NCBI GenBank assembly: GCA_964609245.1
Contig: CAZSSB010000001.1
Coordinates: 62,001 to 126,000 of the forward strand
Reading direction: 5' to 3'
From: JAFGCY01 sp964609245
Lineage (GTDB): Bacteria > 4484-113 > JAFGCY01
Length of the DNA: 64,000 nucleotides
The notes under the pieces were generated by a model. That model was not told the origin of the DNA. It saw only the letters and a program-made list of their open reading frames with translations, and did no database searches. The position numbers and the translations under genes were made by a program. This document shows, one piece after another, positions 56,495 to 64,000 of the stretch (the stretch's first letter is position 1; each line of letters begins with the position of its first letter).

Positions 56495-59400
56495 GACCGG
56501 CCGTCGTCCTCCTCGGGCTCCTCCGGGACGCCCAGCATCGACAGGATCTCGCCCAGGATCTCCTGCTGCCGGTCATCCCGCGGCTCGGGCGCCGCGGCGC
56601 GGTCTTGCTGGTCGGCGCTGGCGTAGAGGGCCTGCAGACGCTGGCGGCTGTCGCGGTAGTTGTGCTTGAGCACCAGGATCTGCTCCAGGCAGCGGACCGC
56701 GGCCTCGCGGTCCTGGCGCTGCTCGTAGGCGGTGGCCATCCCGTAGAGCGCGCGCAGCCGCAGCTCGTTGTGCTCGGTGTCGTCACCCAGGCGGCGCAGG
56801 ACGTCCTCGAAGGCCCTCAGCGAGATGCGGTAGTCGCCGGTCAGCACGAAGCACTCGCCCAGCTCGACCGAGAGCAGCGGACTGCCCTGGCCGCGGTCGA
56901 GGCCGGCCTGCAGCTCGCCGATGGCCTCGACCGGCTCGTCGACGGCGCACAGCAGGCGCGCGATCTCGATGGTGCGCTCGACGCTGTCCGGCTCGCCGCG
57001 CAGCTGCTCGATCCGCTGGCGGTTGATCGCCGTGGCCAGCTCGGCCTGACGCCGCTTGGCGGGCTCCTGATCGGGCAGCAGCTCCAGCGCCGCGCTGACG
57101 CGCTGGTGGGCCTGTTCCAGGTCACCGGCTTCCTCGACCAGCTGCGAGAGGCGCAGCTGGGCCGCCGCGCGGATGTGGAGGTCGGCCTGTTTGTCGCGGG
57201 TGGCCTGCTCATACAGCCGCTGGGCCGCGGCCGGATCGCCCTGCAGCTCCTTGAGCTGCGCGGCACGGTACTTGAGGTCGCCGCCCGGTTGCTCTTCCAG
57301 CCAGCCGGACGGCAGCGGATTGCTGGTGGCGTGGGCCCAGACCAGGTGGTCGGCGGCCAGCGGCAATTCGCCCGCTTCGCGCAGGTGACCGACCAGCCAG
57401 CGGCGGGCGGCCGTCGATGCCGGGGTGCTGAGCAGCGCCTCGGCCAGCGCGGTTGCGGCAGCCGTGTGTTCGTCCAGCGCGGCGCTGCCCAGGGCCTCGA
57501 GCGCCGTCGCCGCCGCCTCGTGATCGCCCCGCAGCAGGTGGACTTCCACCAGCGCCACCTGCTGGGCGACGGCATATTCGTCGGTCGCCAGCTGGGTGAG
57601 CACGTCAAGCGCCAGCTGCGCCAGGTCGTCGTCCTCCAAGATGAAGTTGAGCGCCAGCTGCCAGGCCCGGGCCTGGTCGCCGAGCTGCCCGAACAGCTGC
57701 AGCAGCAGCCGGATCAGGCCGGGGCTGTCCGCGGAGTCGCGGATCAGCGCCAGCACGGTGCGGATCAGCTGGTGGACCTCGCCGGTGGGCAGGTCCGCGT
57801 CGCGGGCGGCGAGCAGCTGCTCGACGAACTCCTGGCGGCCGCTCTCCGTGCTGAGATCCAGCAGCTGCAGGCGGGCCAGCAGCACCGGCGCCACGTTGCT
57901 CGCCACGCGCTGGTATTCGCTGAGCGCCTTGAGCGCCTGCTCGCGTCCGGCCGGGCTGGTCTCGGCCAGCTTGCGGGCGGCCAGCGCGACCGCGGTGAGG
58001 TCGTCCCGCAGCACGGCGGCGCGCATCTGCAGGGCGTGCAGTTCCTGCCAGCGCGCGGACTCCTCCGGCAGCTGGCTGGCATCGAAGCCGGCCAAAGCTT
58101 CCAGCAGCTCGGGGCCCGGCTCATCGACCAGCTGCCAGGCCTGCTGCACGTAGCCCAGCGCCTCCTCGGCCTGATTCAGTTTCAGTGCCAGGTGATGCAG
58201 GTGCAGCGCCAGCTCGCAGCGCTGCTCGGGGGACAGCTCGACGCGCTCGGCGTTGTTCCACAGCTCGCTGGCAAGTTCATACAGCTCGTCAGCCGACCAG
58301 CGCGGCAGCAGCCAGGTCAGCGCCGACAGCGCCCAGCCCCAGTCGCCGGGCCGCTCGGACTGCGCCACGCATTTCAGCGCCAGCAGGTGCAGCGGATACT
58401 GCATCGGGTTGGGCGCCAGCGCGCCGTGGTGGCGCAGCTGGGTCAGGATCGGCACGGCCAGGCTGGCGTCCTGCTCCAGCGCCGCGGCGTATTCCTCGGC
58501 GCTGTCCTGCCACAGATTGACGCGGATATAGGCCTGGCCCAGCTGCATGCTGGCGCCCGGACCCCCGCCGCTGTCGCGGATCTCGGCCAGCAGCGGCGCG
58601 TACTCCGGATAGTCGCGGACGGTATCGCGCAGGCCGGCCAGGCGGTCCAGGGCGTCCTCGGTGCGGCCGGCCATGAACAGCAGGCGTCCCCAGGTGACCA
58701 CCAGCGCCGTGGGCATCCCGCCATCCTCGAGGGCCAGCTTGTCGAACAGCTCCAGCAGGCTGGCAGCGGCGTCAGGCCCCTGGGCGAGGATCCCTTCAAT
58801 CAACTCGTGGGCTTCCTCGCCCTGGCCGTGCAATGCCGCCAGGATCAGCCGGAGGTGCCGCGCGTCCACGTTGTCTTCGGCGCTGGCCAGTGGCTCGGCG
58901 ATCTCCGTCGAGAGGCTGCCGACCACCTTGCGCATCTCGCTGTCGCGGTCCTGGTAGATCTGCACGAGCCTGAGCAGGTGCTTGGTCGCCAGCGCGTAGT
59001 TGGGATTCGGCCCGGCCAGTTGCAGGGTGATCAGTTCGCGCAGCACCGCCTCGGCGTCCCCGCCGGCCTCGGCCACTTGCGCGGCGAGGGCGGCGGCCGC
59101 CTCGTGGGCGCCCTGCCCGCACAGCTCACGGACGGCGCTCAGCGCGCGCGCCTGGTCGCCGGCGGCCAGGGCCAGTCGCCCCAGCTGCTCGACGTGCTCG
59201 CTGGTGGTCGCGGTCAGGCCCAGGGTCTCCAGGGTGTCGAGGCACCACTGTGGGTCGCCGGTGGCCTCGGCCGTGGTTGTCAGCGTCTCCAGCGCCGCGG
59301 CTGGCTGCTCGGCCTGCAGCGCCTCGGCCACCACTTCGGCGGCTTCGCGCAGCAGCTCGGGGGGGTCGCCCGCGGGCAGCAGCTGCGGCAGGGCCGCCTT

Positions 59401-61893
59401 CAGCGCCTCGAGGGCCTCTTCATCGCCGCCGCGGGACAGCTTGAGCAGATGGCGCAGGTGTTCGGCGGGATCACCGAACTGGCGCCCGGAGGCCAGCAGG
59501 TAGCGGGCCGCGGGCTCGAAGCCGGCGTCGCACAGCTCCTGCAGCGCCTGGTCGACAAACGCGCGGATGTCTGCGGCGGATGCTTCCGTGGACTCGTCGG
59601 TCAGCCGCGCGTCAAGGCAGCGGACCAGTTCCAGCTGCTGATCCGGGCCGCGGCTGGCCAGCAGGCCGTGCATTTGCTCGGCGGCTTCGCGCAGGCTGTC
59701 GGCGGGCAGCTGATCGCAGAGCAGTTTAACCGGCACCAACGCCTGCTCGGCGGGATCGATCTCGGCGATCATCTCGACCGCGCGCTGCCAGTCGCCCTGC
59801 CGGGCCAGGGTCTCGCACTCGACCAGCAGCCGCGCGCCGGCCGGGACCGGCACACCCAGCTCCTCGGCCAGCGAGAGCGCGACTTGCGGCTCGACCTGCT
59901 GGGCCGCGGCCTGCAGCGCCGCCGGAATCTGCTCCGCAGTCCCGGTGCCGGCTACGAACATCAGGTACAGCCGCGTCCACTGAATCCGCAGCTGCGGCTG
60001 CCCGTCGTCGGGCATCGCGTCGAGCAGCGGCCTAAGTTCACTGAGCCACTCCAGCGGCTCGGCCGGCAGCTGCTCGCCGGCGATCTGGGCCAGCGACTCG
60101 ATCTCACCGACCGCCACCGGCAGCAGCTCGCGGTGGCCCTCGCTGACGGTCAGATACGTCGCCTGCTGAGCGCGCCGGCGGTGGACCAGCGCGGGATCCA
60201 AAGCTTCACGCCACTGGCGGTAGGCCGCTTCGATCTGCTCATCGTCCGGGGCCAGCAGGCTGGCCGTCGTCGCCGGTTCAAAGCCGGCCTCCGGGTCACT
60301 GGAGGCCAGGTGCTGGGTGCGGGCCAGCACCATCAGCACGGGCGGCGACGGCTCGGCCTGGGCCACAATTTGGGTTTCAAGTGCCGCCAGCAAGCCGCCG
60401 CGCTGTTCATCGTTGGCGGGCAGCGTCGCCAGCTGGTCCAGCGCTGCGGCGTAGTCCTCGCGGGCCAGCTCCAGCCTGGCCAGCAGCGCCGCGGCGGCGG
60501 GCTCGGGCTCGTCCGGCAGGCTGGCGCGCAGCAGGTCCACGATCGCGCCGACGTCGTCCGGATCTTCGATCGCGACGGCATCCAGCAGCTCGGTCAGCCC
60601 GGCGAGGTCCTCCTGGGCCAGCAGGCGTCCCGCCAGCCAGCCGCGCGCCGCGCCGACTTGCCAGGCCGGCTGGTCGGTGGCCGCCAGTTCGCGCAGCAGT
60701 GACGCGGCCTCAGCGGCCGTCAGCTCGCCTTCGAACGTCGCCGCGAGTTGCTCCTCCAGCTCGGCCGGCGAGCTGCTGGCGGCAAGCGCGTCCATGCTGG
60801 TGGGGGTCGCCGTCACCGCGGCCGGCACCTGGGTCACCTTGCCCTGGGTGACGGCCTGGGTCAGCAACTGCCCGGCTTCCTCCGGGCGTGCGGTTCCCGC
60901 CTGCTCGTGACGCTGATCCCAGCGCTCGACGAGCTGGGGAATCCGGTCGGGCGGTTCAACCTTGAGTGTCTGTTTGAGGGCGAAGAGCGACAGGCGCGCA
61001 TCCAGCGGCAGGTGGTCGTGACCCAGCAGGAACTCGACCAGCCGCTCGCCGTGGATCTGGGCGCGCGTCAGTTTGTCCTGGACCTGATTCCAGCCCAGCT
61101 TGCCCTGGGCGAAGTCGTCGAGCACGGGCTCCAGCACCAGGCTGTGCAGCCCCCACTCGGCGGCGGGACGCACGCGCAGCAGCTTCTCCGTGGACTCCGC
61201 GTAGGCCGGCGGCAGGCGTTCGGCGTCACCGGCGATCTCGATCAGCAGCGTCTCCGCCTGCTGTTCCTCCTTGCGGGCCAGCAGGCTGTCCGCCATCAGC
61301 AGCTGCACGCTGATCAGGTCCTCGCCCAGCTTGTGCTTGTTGGCCAGCAGCTCCTTGAGCGCCTCGATCGTCAGGTCCTGCTCGGTCTGCAGCGCGTCCT
61401 TCTTGACCAGCTGCAGCAGCTCGTAGGCGTAGTCCTTCCAATCGTCACTCTCGCCGGTCAGCTGCGCCCGTTCGGCCAGGTATTGCAGCGCGCGTTCCGG
61501 CCCCAGGCTGCCCTTGGTGATCCGCCAGCTGAGCAGCGCCACGCGTTCGGTTTTCAGATGCGTGGGCAGCTCCAGCAGCCGGTCGACGAGCTTCTGCAGG
61601 CCCGGCACCACGGCGATCTTGCGGCTGCGGGCGACCAATTCGGCAAAGGCCGGATATGCCACAACGCCGTTCTTCAGCGCCAGCGACGCCTCCACCAGCG
61701 CCTCGGCCCCGTTGGTCAGCAGCCCGGGATTGGCGTTGGCCGGCTTGTCCACAACCCCCATGTAGCGTTTGGTGTAGGTCTGGAGTGCGCGCAGCAAGCC
61801 GGCTTCCTTGCGCTTCTGCTGCTGCGGATTCAGGCGGCGAAAAGACTCGACCTGTCTAAGCAGCCCCTTGCCGAAGTCAAAGCCCTTGAACAT
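56491..61893 (-). CDS. Giant TPR-like repeat protein, 1800 aa
   Basis: An 1800-residue soluble, almost entirely helical protein rich in Ala, Leu, Glu and Gln. The C-terminal 300 residues show recognisable tetratricopeptide repeats (LLSVELGECFVLTGDYRISL, LYGMATAYEQRQDREAAVRC); earlier parts have looser helical repeats of similar period (LARLELAREDYAAALDQL). No signal peptide or enzyme domain. It lies between an upstream pseudokinase-like gene (38-base gap) and a downstream coiled-coil/TPR gene (4-base overlap), so the three probably form one operon. A scaffold role is inferred. AGGAA precedes the ATG at 61893. Confidence 0.78.
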   Translation of the reverse strand: MFKGFDFGKGLLRQVESFRRLNPQQQKRKEAGLLRALQTYTKRYMGVVDKPANANPGLLTNGAEALVEASLALKNGVVAYPAFAELVARSRKIAVVPGLQKLVDRLLELPTHLKTERVALLSWRITKGSLGPERALQYLAERAQLTGESDDWKDYAYELLQLVKKDALQTEQDLTIEALKELLANKHKLGEDLISVQLLMADSLLARKEEQQAETLLIEIAGDAERLPPAYAESTEKLLRVRPAAEWGLHSLVLEPVLDDFAQGKLGWNQVQDKLTRAQIHGERLVEFLLGHDHLPLDARLSLFALKQTLKVEPPDRIPQLVERWDQRHEQAGTARPEEAGQLLTQAVTQGKVTQVPAAVTATPTSMDALAASSSPAELEEQLAATFEGELTAAEAASLLRELAATDQPAWQVGAARGWLAGRLLAQEDLAGLTELLDAVAIEDPDDVGAIVDLLRASLPDEPEPAAAALLARLELAREDYAAALDQLATLPANDEQRGGLLAALETQIVAQAEPSPPVLMVLARTQHLASSDPEAGFEPATTASLLAPDDEQIEAAYRQWREALDPALVHRRRAQQATYLTVSEGHRELLPVAVGEIESLAQIAGEQLPAEPLEWLSELRPLLDAMPDDGQPQLRIQWTRLYLMFVAGTGTAEQIPAALQAAAQQVEPQVALSLAEELGVPVPAGARLLVECETLARQGDWQRAVEMIAEIDPAEQALVPVKLLCDQLPADSLREAAEQMHGLLASRGPDQQLELVRCLDARLTDESTEASAADIRAFVDQALQELCDAGFEPAARYLLASGRQFGDPAEHLRHLLKLSRGGDEEALEALKAALPQLLPAGDPPELLREAAEVVAEALQAEQPAAALETLTTTAEATGDPQWCLDTLETLGLTATTSEHVEQLGRLALAAGDQARALSAVRELCGQGAHEAAAALAAQVAEAGGDAEAVLRELITLQLAGPNPNYALATKHLLRLVQIYQDRDSEMRKVVGSLSTEIAEPLASAEDNVDARHLRLILAALHGQGEEAHELIEGILAQGPDAAASLLELFDKLALEDGGMPTALVVTWGRLLFMAGRTEDALDRLAGLRDTVRDYPEYAPLLAEIRDSGGGPGASMQLGQAYIRVNLWQDSAEEYAAALEQDASLAVPILTQLRHHGALAPNPMQYPLHLLALKCVAQSERPGDWGWALSALTWLLPRWSADELYELASELWNNAERVELSPEQRCELALHLHHLALKLNQAEEALGYVQQAWQLVDEPGPELLEALAGFDASQLPEESARWQELHALQMRAAVLRDDLTAVALAARKLAETSPAGREQALKALSEYQRVASNVAPVLLARLQLLDLSTESGRQEFVEQLLAARDADLPTGEVHQLIRTVLALIRDSADSPGLIRLLLQLFGQLGDQARAWQLALNFILEDDDLAQLALDVLTQLATDEYAVAQQVALVEVHLLRGDHEAAATALEALGSAALDEHTAAATALAEALLSTPASTAARRWLVGHLREAGELPLAADHLVWAHATSNPLPSGWLEEQPGGDLKYRAAQLKELQGDPAAAQRLYEQATRDKQADLHIRAAAQLRLSQLVEEAGDLEQAHQRVSAALELLPDQEPAKRRQAELATAINRQRIEQLRGEPDSVERTIEIARLLCAVDEPVEAIGELQAGLDRGQGSPLLSVELGECFVLTGDYRISLRAFEDVLRRLGDDTEHNELRLRALYGMATAYEQRQDREAAVRCLEQILVLKHNYRDSRQRLQALYASADQQDRAAAPEPRDDRQQEILGEILSMLGVPEEPEEDDGRS

Positions 61894-61931
61894 CCGCTGT
61901 TCCTGACCTACCTACTGGCTTTCTCTATACA

Positions 61932-62636
61932 CTACAGGTCGGCGGTGATACAGTCCAGCAGCACCTGGCGGATCGCGGTCCCCAGCGCCCTGTATCCACC
62001 GGCCGGGTCCTCGGCCCATAACTCCGCCGCCGTTCGCAGCGCGCGGTGATTCTCCGTATCCGGCTCTTCCGGTCCGATCAGCTGCCCCAGCAGCTTGAGC
62101 GCGCCGCGGCGCTCGGCCTCCAACTCGTCGGCCGGCGCCTCCGCCTGCGCGCGGTTGAAACCCGCCAGGCGCACCCAGCGCACCAGGGGCGTGGCCCACA
62201 GGTTCTCCAGGTCCAGGCCGCCGTGGACGACGGGTTGATCCATCGTCTGCAGAAACTGGATCACGTCCAGCACGTCGGCGGCCAGGCGCACGCGGTCGGT
62301 GGCGGGCAGCGAGTCCAGCAGCGTCGCCGTCAGCGGCTGCTCCGCCTGCCAGGCGAACAGCAGGAAGGGGGTGGAGGAAGCCTGCGGCTCATCGACCAGC
62401 TGCAGGACGTGGGGGTGCTGGATCCCTCCCAGAATCGCGTGTTCGGCGGCGATCCGCTGGTCGGATTCGGCGGTACCGTCCGGGCACTTGATCCAGAAGC
62501 GCTGCCCGGTGCCGCGATCGCGACCCAGGTAGACGGGTTCCGTAGTGGTAACCAGGTCCAGCCGGGACTCCAGCAGGAAGCCCGCCTGAACGACGTCCGG
62601 TGCTCCGGTTACCTCGGTGGCACGTGCGGTGAACAT
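61932..62636 (-). CDS. Protein kinase-like fold, predicted pseudokinase
   Basis: A 234-residue protein with the outline of a Hanks-type kinase: VYLGRDRGTGQRFWIKCP has the Lys of the VAIK motif, EHAILGGIQHPHVLQLVDE has the alpha-C Glu, and FLLFAWQAEQPLTATL fits the hinge. The catalytic loop reads VVHGGLDLENLW where HRDLKPEN is expected, so the catalytic Asp is Gly, and RLAGFNRA replaces DFG. It should not phosphorylate but might bind nucleotide or a partner. First gene of the TPR operon; TAGAAT and GGAGGAG precede it. Confidence 0.7.
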   Translation of the reverse strand: MFTARATEVTGAPDVVQAGFLLESRLDLVTTTEPVYLGRDRGTGQRFWIKCPDGTAESDQRIAAEHAILGGIQHPHVLQLVDEPQASSTPFLLFAWQAEQPLTATLLDSLPATDRVRLAADVLDVIQFLQTMDQPVVHGGLDLENLWATPLVRWVRLAGFNRAQAEAPADELEAERRGALKLLGQLIGPEEPDTENHRALRTAAELWAEDPAGGYRALGTAIRQVLLDCITADL

Positions 62637-62662
62637 GCGCCTGTCTTCTCCTCCAGAGGAGG

Positions 62663-62668
62663 ATTCTA
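62663..62668 (-). promoter_or_regulatory. -10 element TAGAAT of the pseudokinase-TPR operon
   Basis: GGTAGAAT reads leftward 26 bases before the ATG at 62636, with GGAGGAG in the short leader. Confidence 0.4.
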
Positions 62669-62873
62669 CCTAGTACTGCATCAACCCTCGATAACGCATG
62701 CCGCCCAAGCGGCGTGACTTCAGTCCACGAAATACATAACTACGGTGACCGCTGTCCGTCATGAAACCCTGACGCGACTCAATCGGCTACCCACAATTAT
62801 ATCTGAGTGGCGCCGCCGATAAACGGTTTCAACGCAGGTTTAACCGAATCCCCGGCTTGAGCCTGTGGCTGTG

Positions 62874-62907
62874 ACTGGGGCCCACCTGAGATCAGGCGGG
62901 CCCCAGT
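62874..62907 (-). terminator. Hairpin after flgE
   Basis: Ten-bp stem ACTGGGGCCC/GGGCCCCAGT (62874-62883 with 62898-62907) with five further pairs inside (CCTGA/TCAGG), 24 bases beyond the flgE stop. No T-run is obvious. Confidence 0.55.
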
Positions 62908-62930
62908 GCGGCTACCGGCGCTGACGCCGG

Positions 62931-64000
62931 CTACCGTTTCAGGTTGACGATCTCGTTGAGGATCTCGTCCTGGGTGGTGAACACGCGGCTGTTGGCCTGG
63001 AGGCCGCGCTGCGTGATGATCAGATTGGTGAATTCCAGCGACATGTCGATGTTGGACTGCTCCACGTAGCCGCTGAACACCACGCCCGCGCCACCGGTGC
63101 CGGGCTGCAGCTTGACCGCCGAGCCCGAGTTGGTGGTGGACTGGAACGTGGTGGCGCCCAGCCGCTGCAGACCCTCGGGGTTGCTGAAGGTCGCCAGTGA
63201 CAGCTGCGCGATCGGCCGCCGCTGGCCGTTGTCGAAGAAGGCGATGATCGTGCCGCTGGCGTCGGCCTCGAAGTCGGAGAGCACGCCCATCGCGTAACCG
63301 TCCTGCTCGCGGGCCGCCGTCGTGGTGGCCGAGGCGAACTGGGTGATGCCGTCAATCATGTTGCCGCCGCCGTCGAAGATCAGATCCACGGACGACTGCG
63401 AGGCGCCGGGGGCGGTGAACTGCACCGGATTGGCGGCGTTGCCGCTGGTGAGCAGGCCGTCGATGCTGAACTCCATGCGGCCGGTGGTATTGGTCAGCAG
63501 GATGTTGGGCTCCTCCGGCAGACTGACCTCGTAGTCCCAGATGTTCTCGTTGACGTGGGTGAACGTGACGGTCAGGTTGTGGGCGTTGCCCAGTGAGTCG
63601 TAGACCAGCCGGCTGGTGGTGTGGCGGAAGGCGTCCTCGGTGCGGAAGGTGGCCTGGCCGGCGCCCAGCTCATCGATGCTGATGTTGACGCCCGGCAGCA
63701 GCGGGAAGGTGGCGCTGGCGCCCTGGATGGCGGTCTGCACCGCGGAGAGCGTGCTGCTGACGTAGTTCTGCGTCGGCGCGCCGTCGGGCGGCGATGCCAC
63801 CAGCAGCGGCGGAATCTCCGGCGTGTAGGCCCAGTCCTCGTAGAACCGCGTCAGCGGCTGCGAGCCGTCGTCGGGGGTGAACACCAGTTCCGCCTGCGCG
63901 TTGATGCCGTTGTCGATGACGCCGACGTCGTTAACCGCGTCCCAGCCGGCCAGTGAGGTCAGGCCCCAGCGCGAGGCGGCGCCGGGCGCCACGCTGTCGT
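62931..64000 (-). CDS. flgE: Flagellar hook protein FlgE, C-terminal part
   Basis: About 356 C-terminal residues of the flagellar hook protein; the gene starts beyond the right edge. REQDGYAMGVLSDFEADASG, NGQRRPIAQLSLATFSNPEGL, SGYVEQSNIDMSLEFTNLII and TQRGLQANSRVFTTQDEILN are hallmarks of FlgE. FlgE polymerises into the hook linking the basal body rod to the filament. The domain before them (TSRLVYDSLGNAHNLTVTFT) matches the usual hook D1/D2 region. No other flagellar gene is in the window. Confidence 0.93.
   Translation of the reverse strand, partial: DSVAPGAASRWGLTSLAGWDAVNDVGVIDNGINAQAELVFTPDDGSQPLTRFYEDWAYTPEIPPLLVASPPDGAPTQNYVSSTLSAVQTAIQGASATFPLLPGVNISIDELGAGQATFRTEDAFRHTTSRLVYDSLGNAHNLTVTFTHVNENIWDYEVSLPEEPNILLTNTTGRMEFSIDGLLTSGNAANPVQFTAPGASQSSVDLIFDGGGNMIDGITQFASATTTAAREQDGYAMGVLSDFEADASGTIIAFFDNGQRRPIAQLSLATFSNPEGLQRLGATTFQSTTNSGSAVKLQPGTGGAGVVFSGYVEQSNIDMSLEFTNLIITQRGLQANSRVFTTQDEILNEIVNLKR

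Noticed and set aside
56605..60702. 1365-codon open frame opposite the TPR protein gene
   Set aside because: Antisense shadow of a repeat-rich gene; translation is Gln/Leu/Arg-rich with no start signal or homology.

Overview
The window is GC-rich chromosomal DNA (roughly two thirds G+C by eye) from a flagellated bacterium, because a flagellar hook gene (flgE) runs off the right edge. At least eleven predicted lipoproteins with clear lipoboxes are encoded. I cannot name the phylum from the sequence. The genetic code is standard for ordinary genes: uvrB and katG end in TGA and use TGG for Trp. I see no tRNA, rRNA, CRISPR array, insertion sequence or prophage.

Layout. 1-6.8 kb: tail of an unknown gene, a DUF2231 membrane protein, a large CnaB/FN3 lipoprotein and two tandem paralogous lipoprotein genes, each interrupted in frame by TGA at the same codon. 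6.8-13.8 kb: uvrB, then three RRM RNA-binding protein genes (around a Mrr_N-like winged-helix gene), each behind a related leader of about 160 nt, then small membrane proteins. 13.9-20.8 kb: a family B DNA polymerase with a degenerate exonuclease, a DUF3160 lipoprotein, an alkaline-phosphatase-fold protein and two related small lipoproteins. 20.8-25.3 kb: surface polysaccharide genes (GT2 glycosyltransferase, CapD-like dehydratase, polyprenyl sugar transferase) and maf. 25.4-31.7 kb: housekeeping genes (GuaB3-like protein, acyl-CoA dehydrogenase) around a lower-GC island of small secreted proteins. 31.7-46.4 kb: mostly minus-strand surface lipoproteins with EF-hand (dockerin-like), PKD and beta-propeller-like repeats, plus a MocR-type regulator. 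46.5-55 kb: perR-katG, phnCE, a NapH-like ferredoxin membrane protein, two DUF2007 proteins and a cohesin- plus dockerin-like lipoprotein. 55-64 kb: recO, a three-gene pseudokinase/TPR operon and flgE.

Three themes run through the window. First, a family of lipoproteins combines a dockerin-like EF-hand pair, which looks inserted into an FN3 fold, with beta-propeller-like repeats; one member also carries cohesin-like modules. Second, gene starts follow two styles: many genes have a TAnnnT -10 hexamer 6-8 nt before the start codon, as expected for leaderless mRNAs, while lipoprotein genes have a 30-90 nt leader with a strong GGAGG. Third, an in-frame TGA at one conserved codon in two diverged paralogs suggests programmed stop-codon read-through or recoding.
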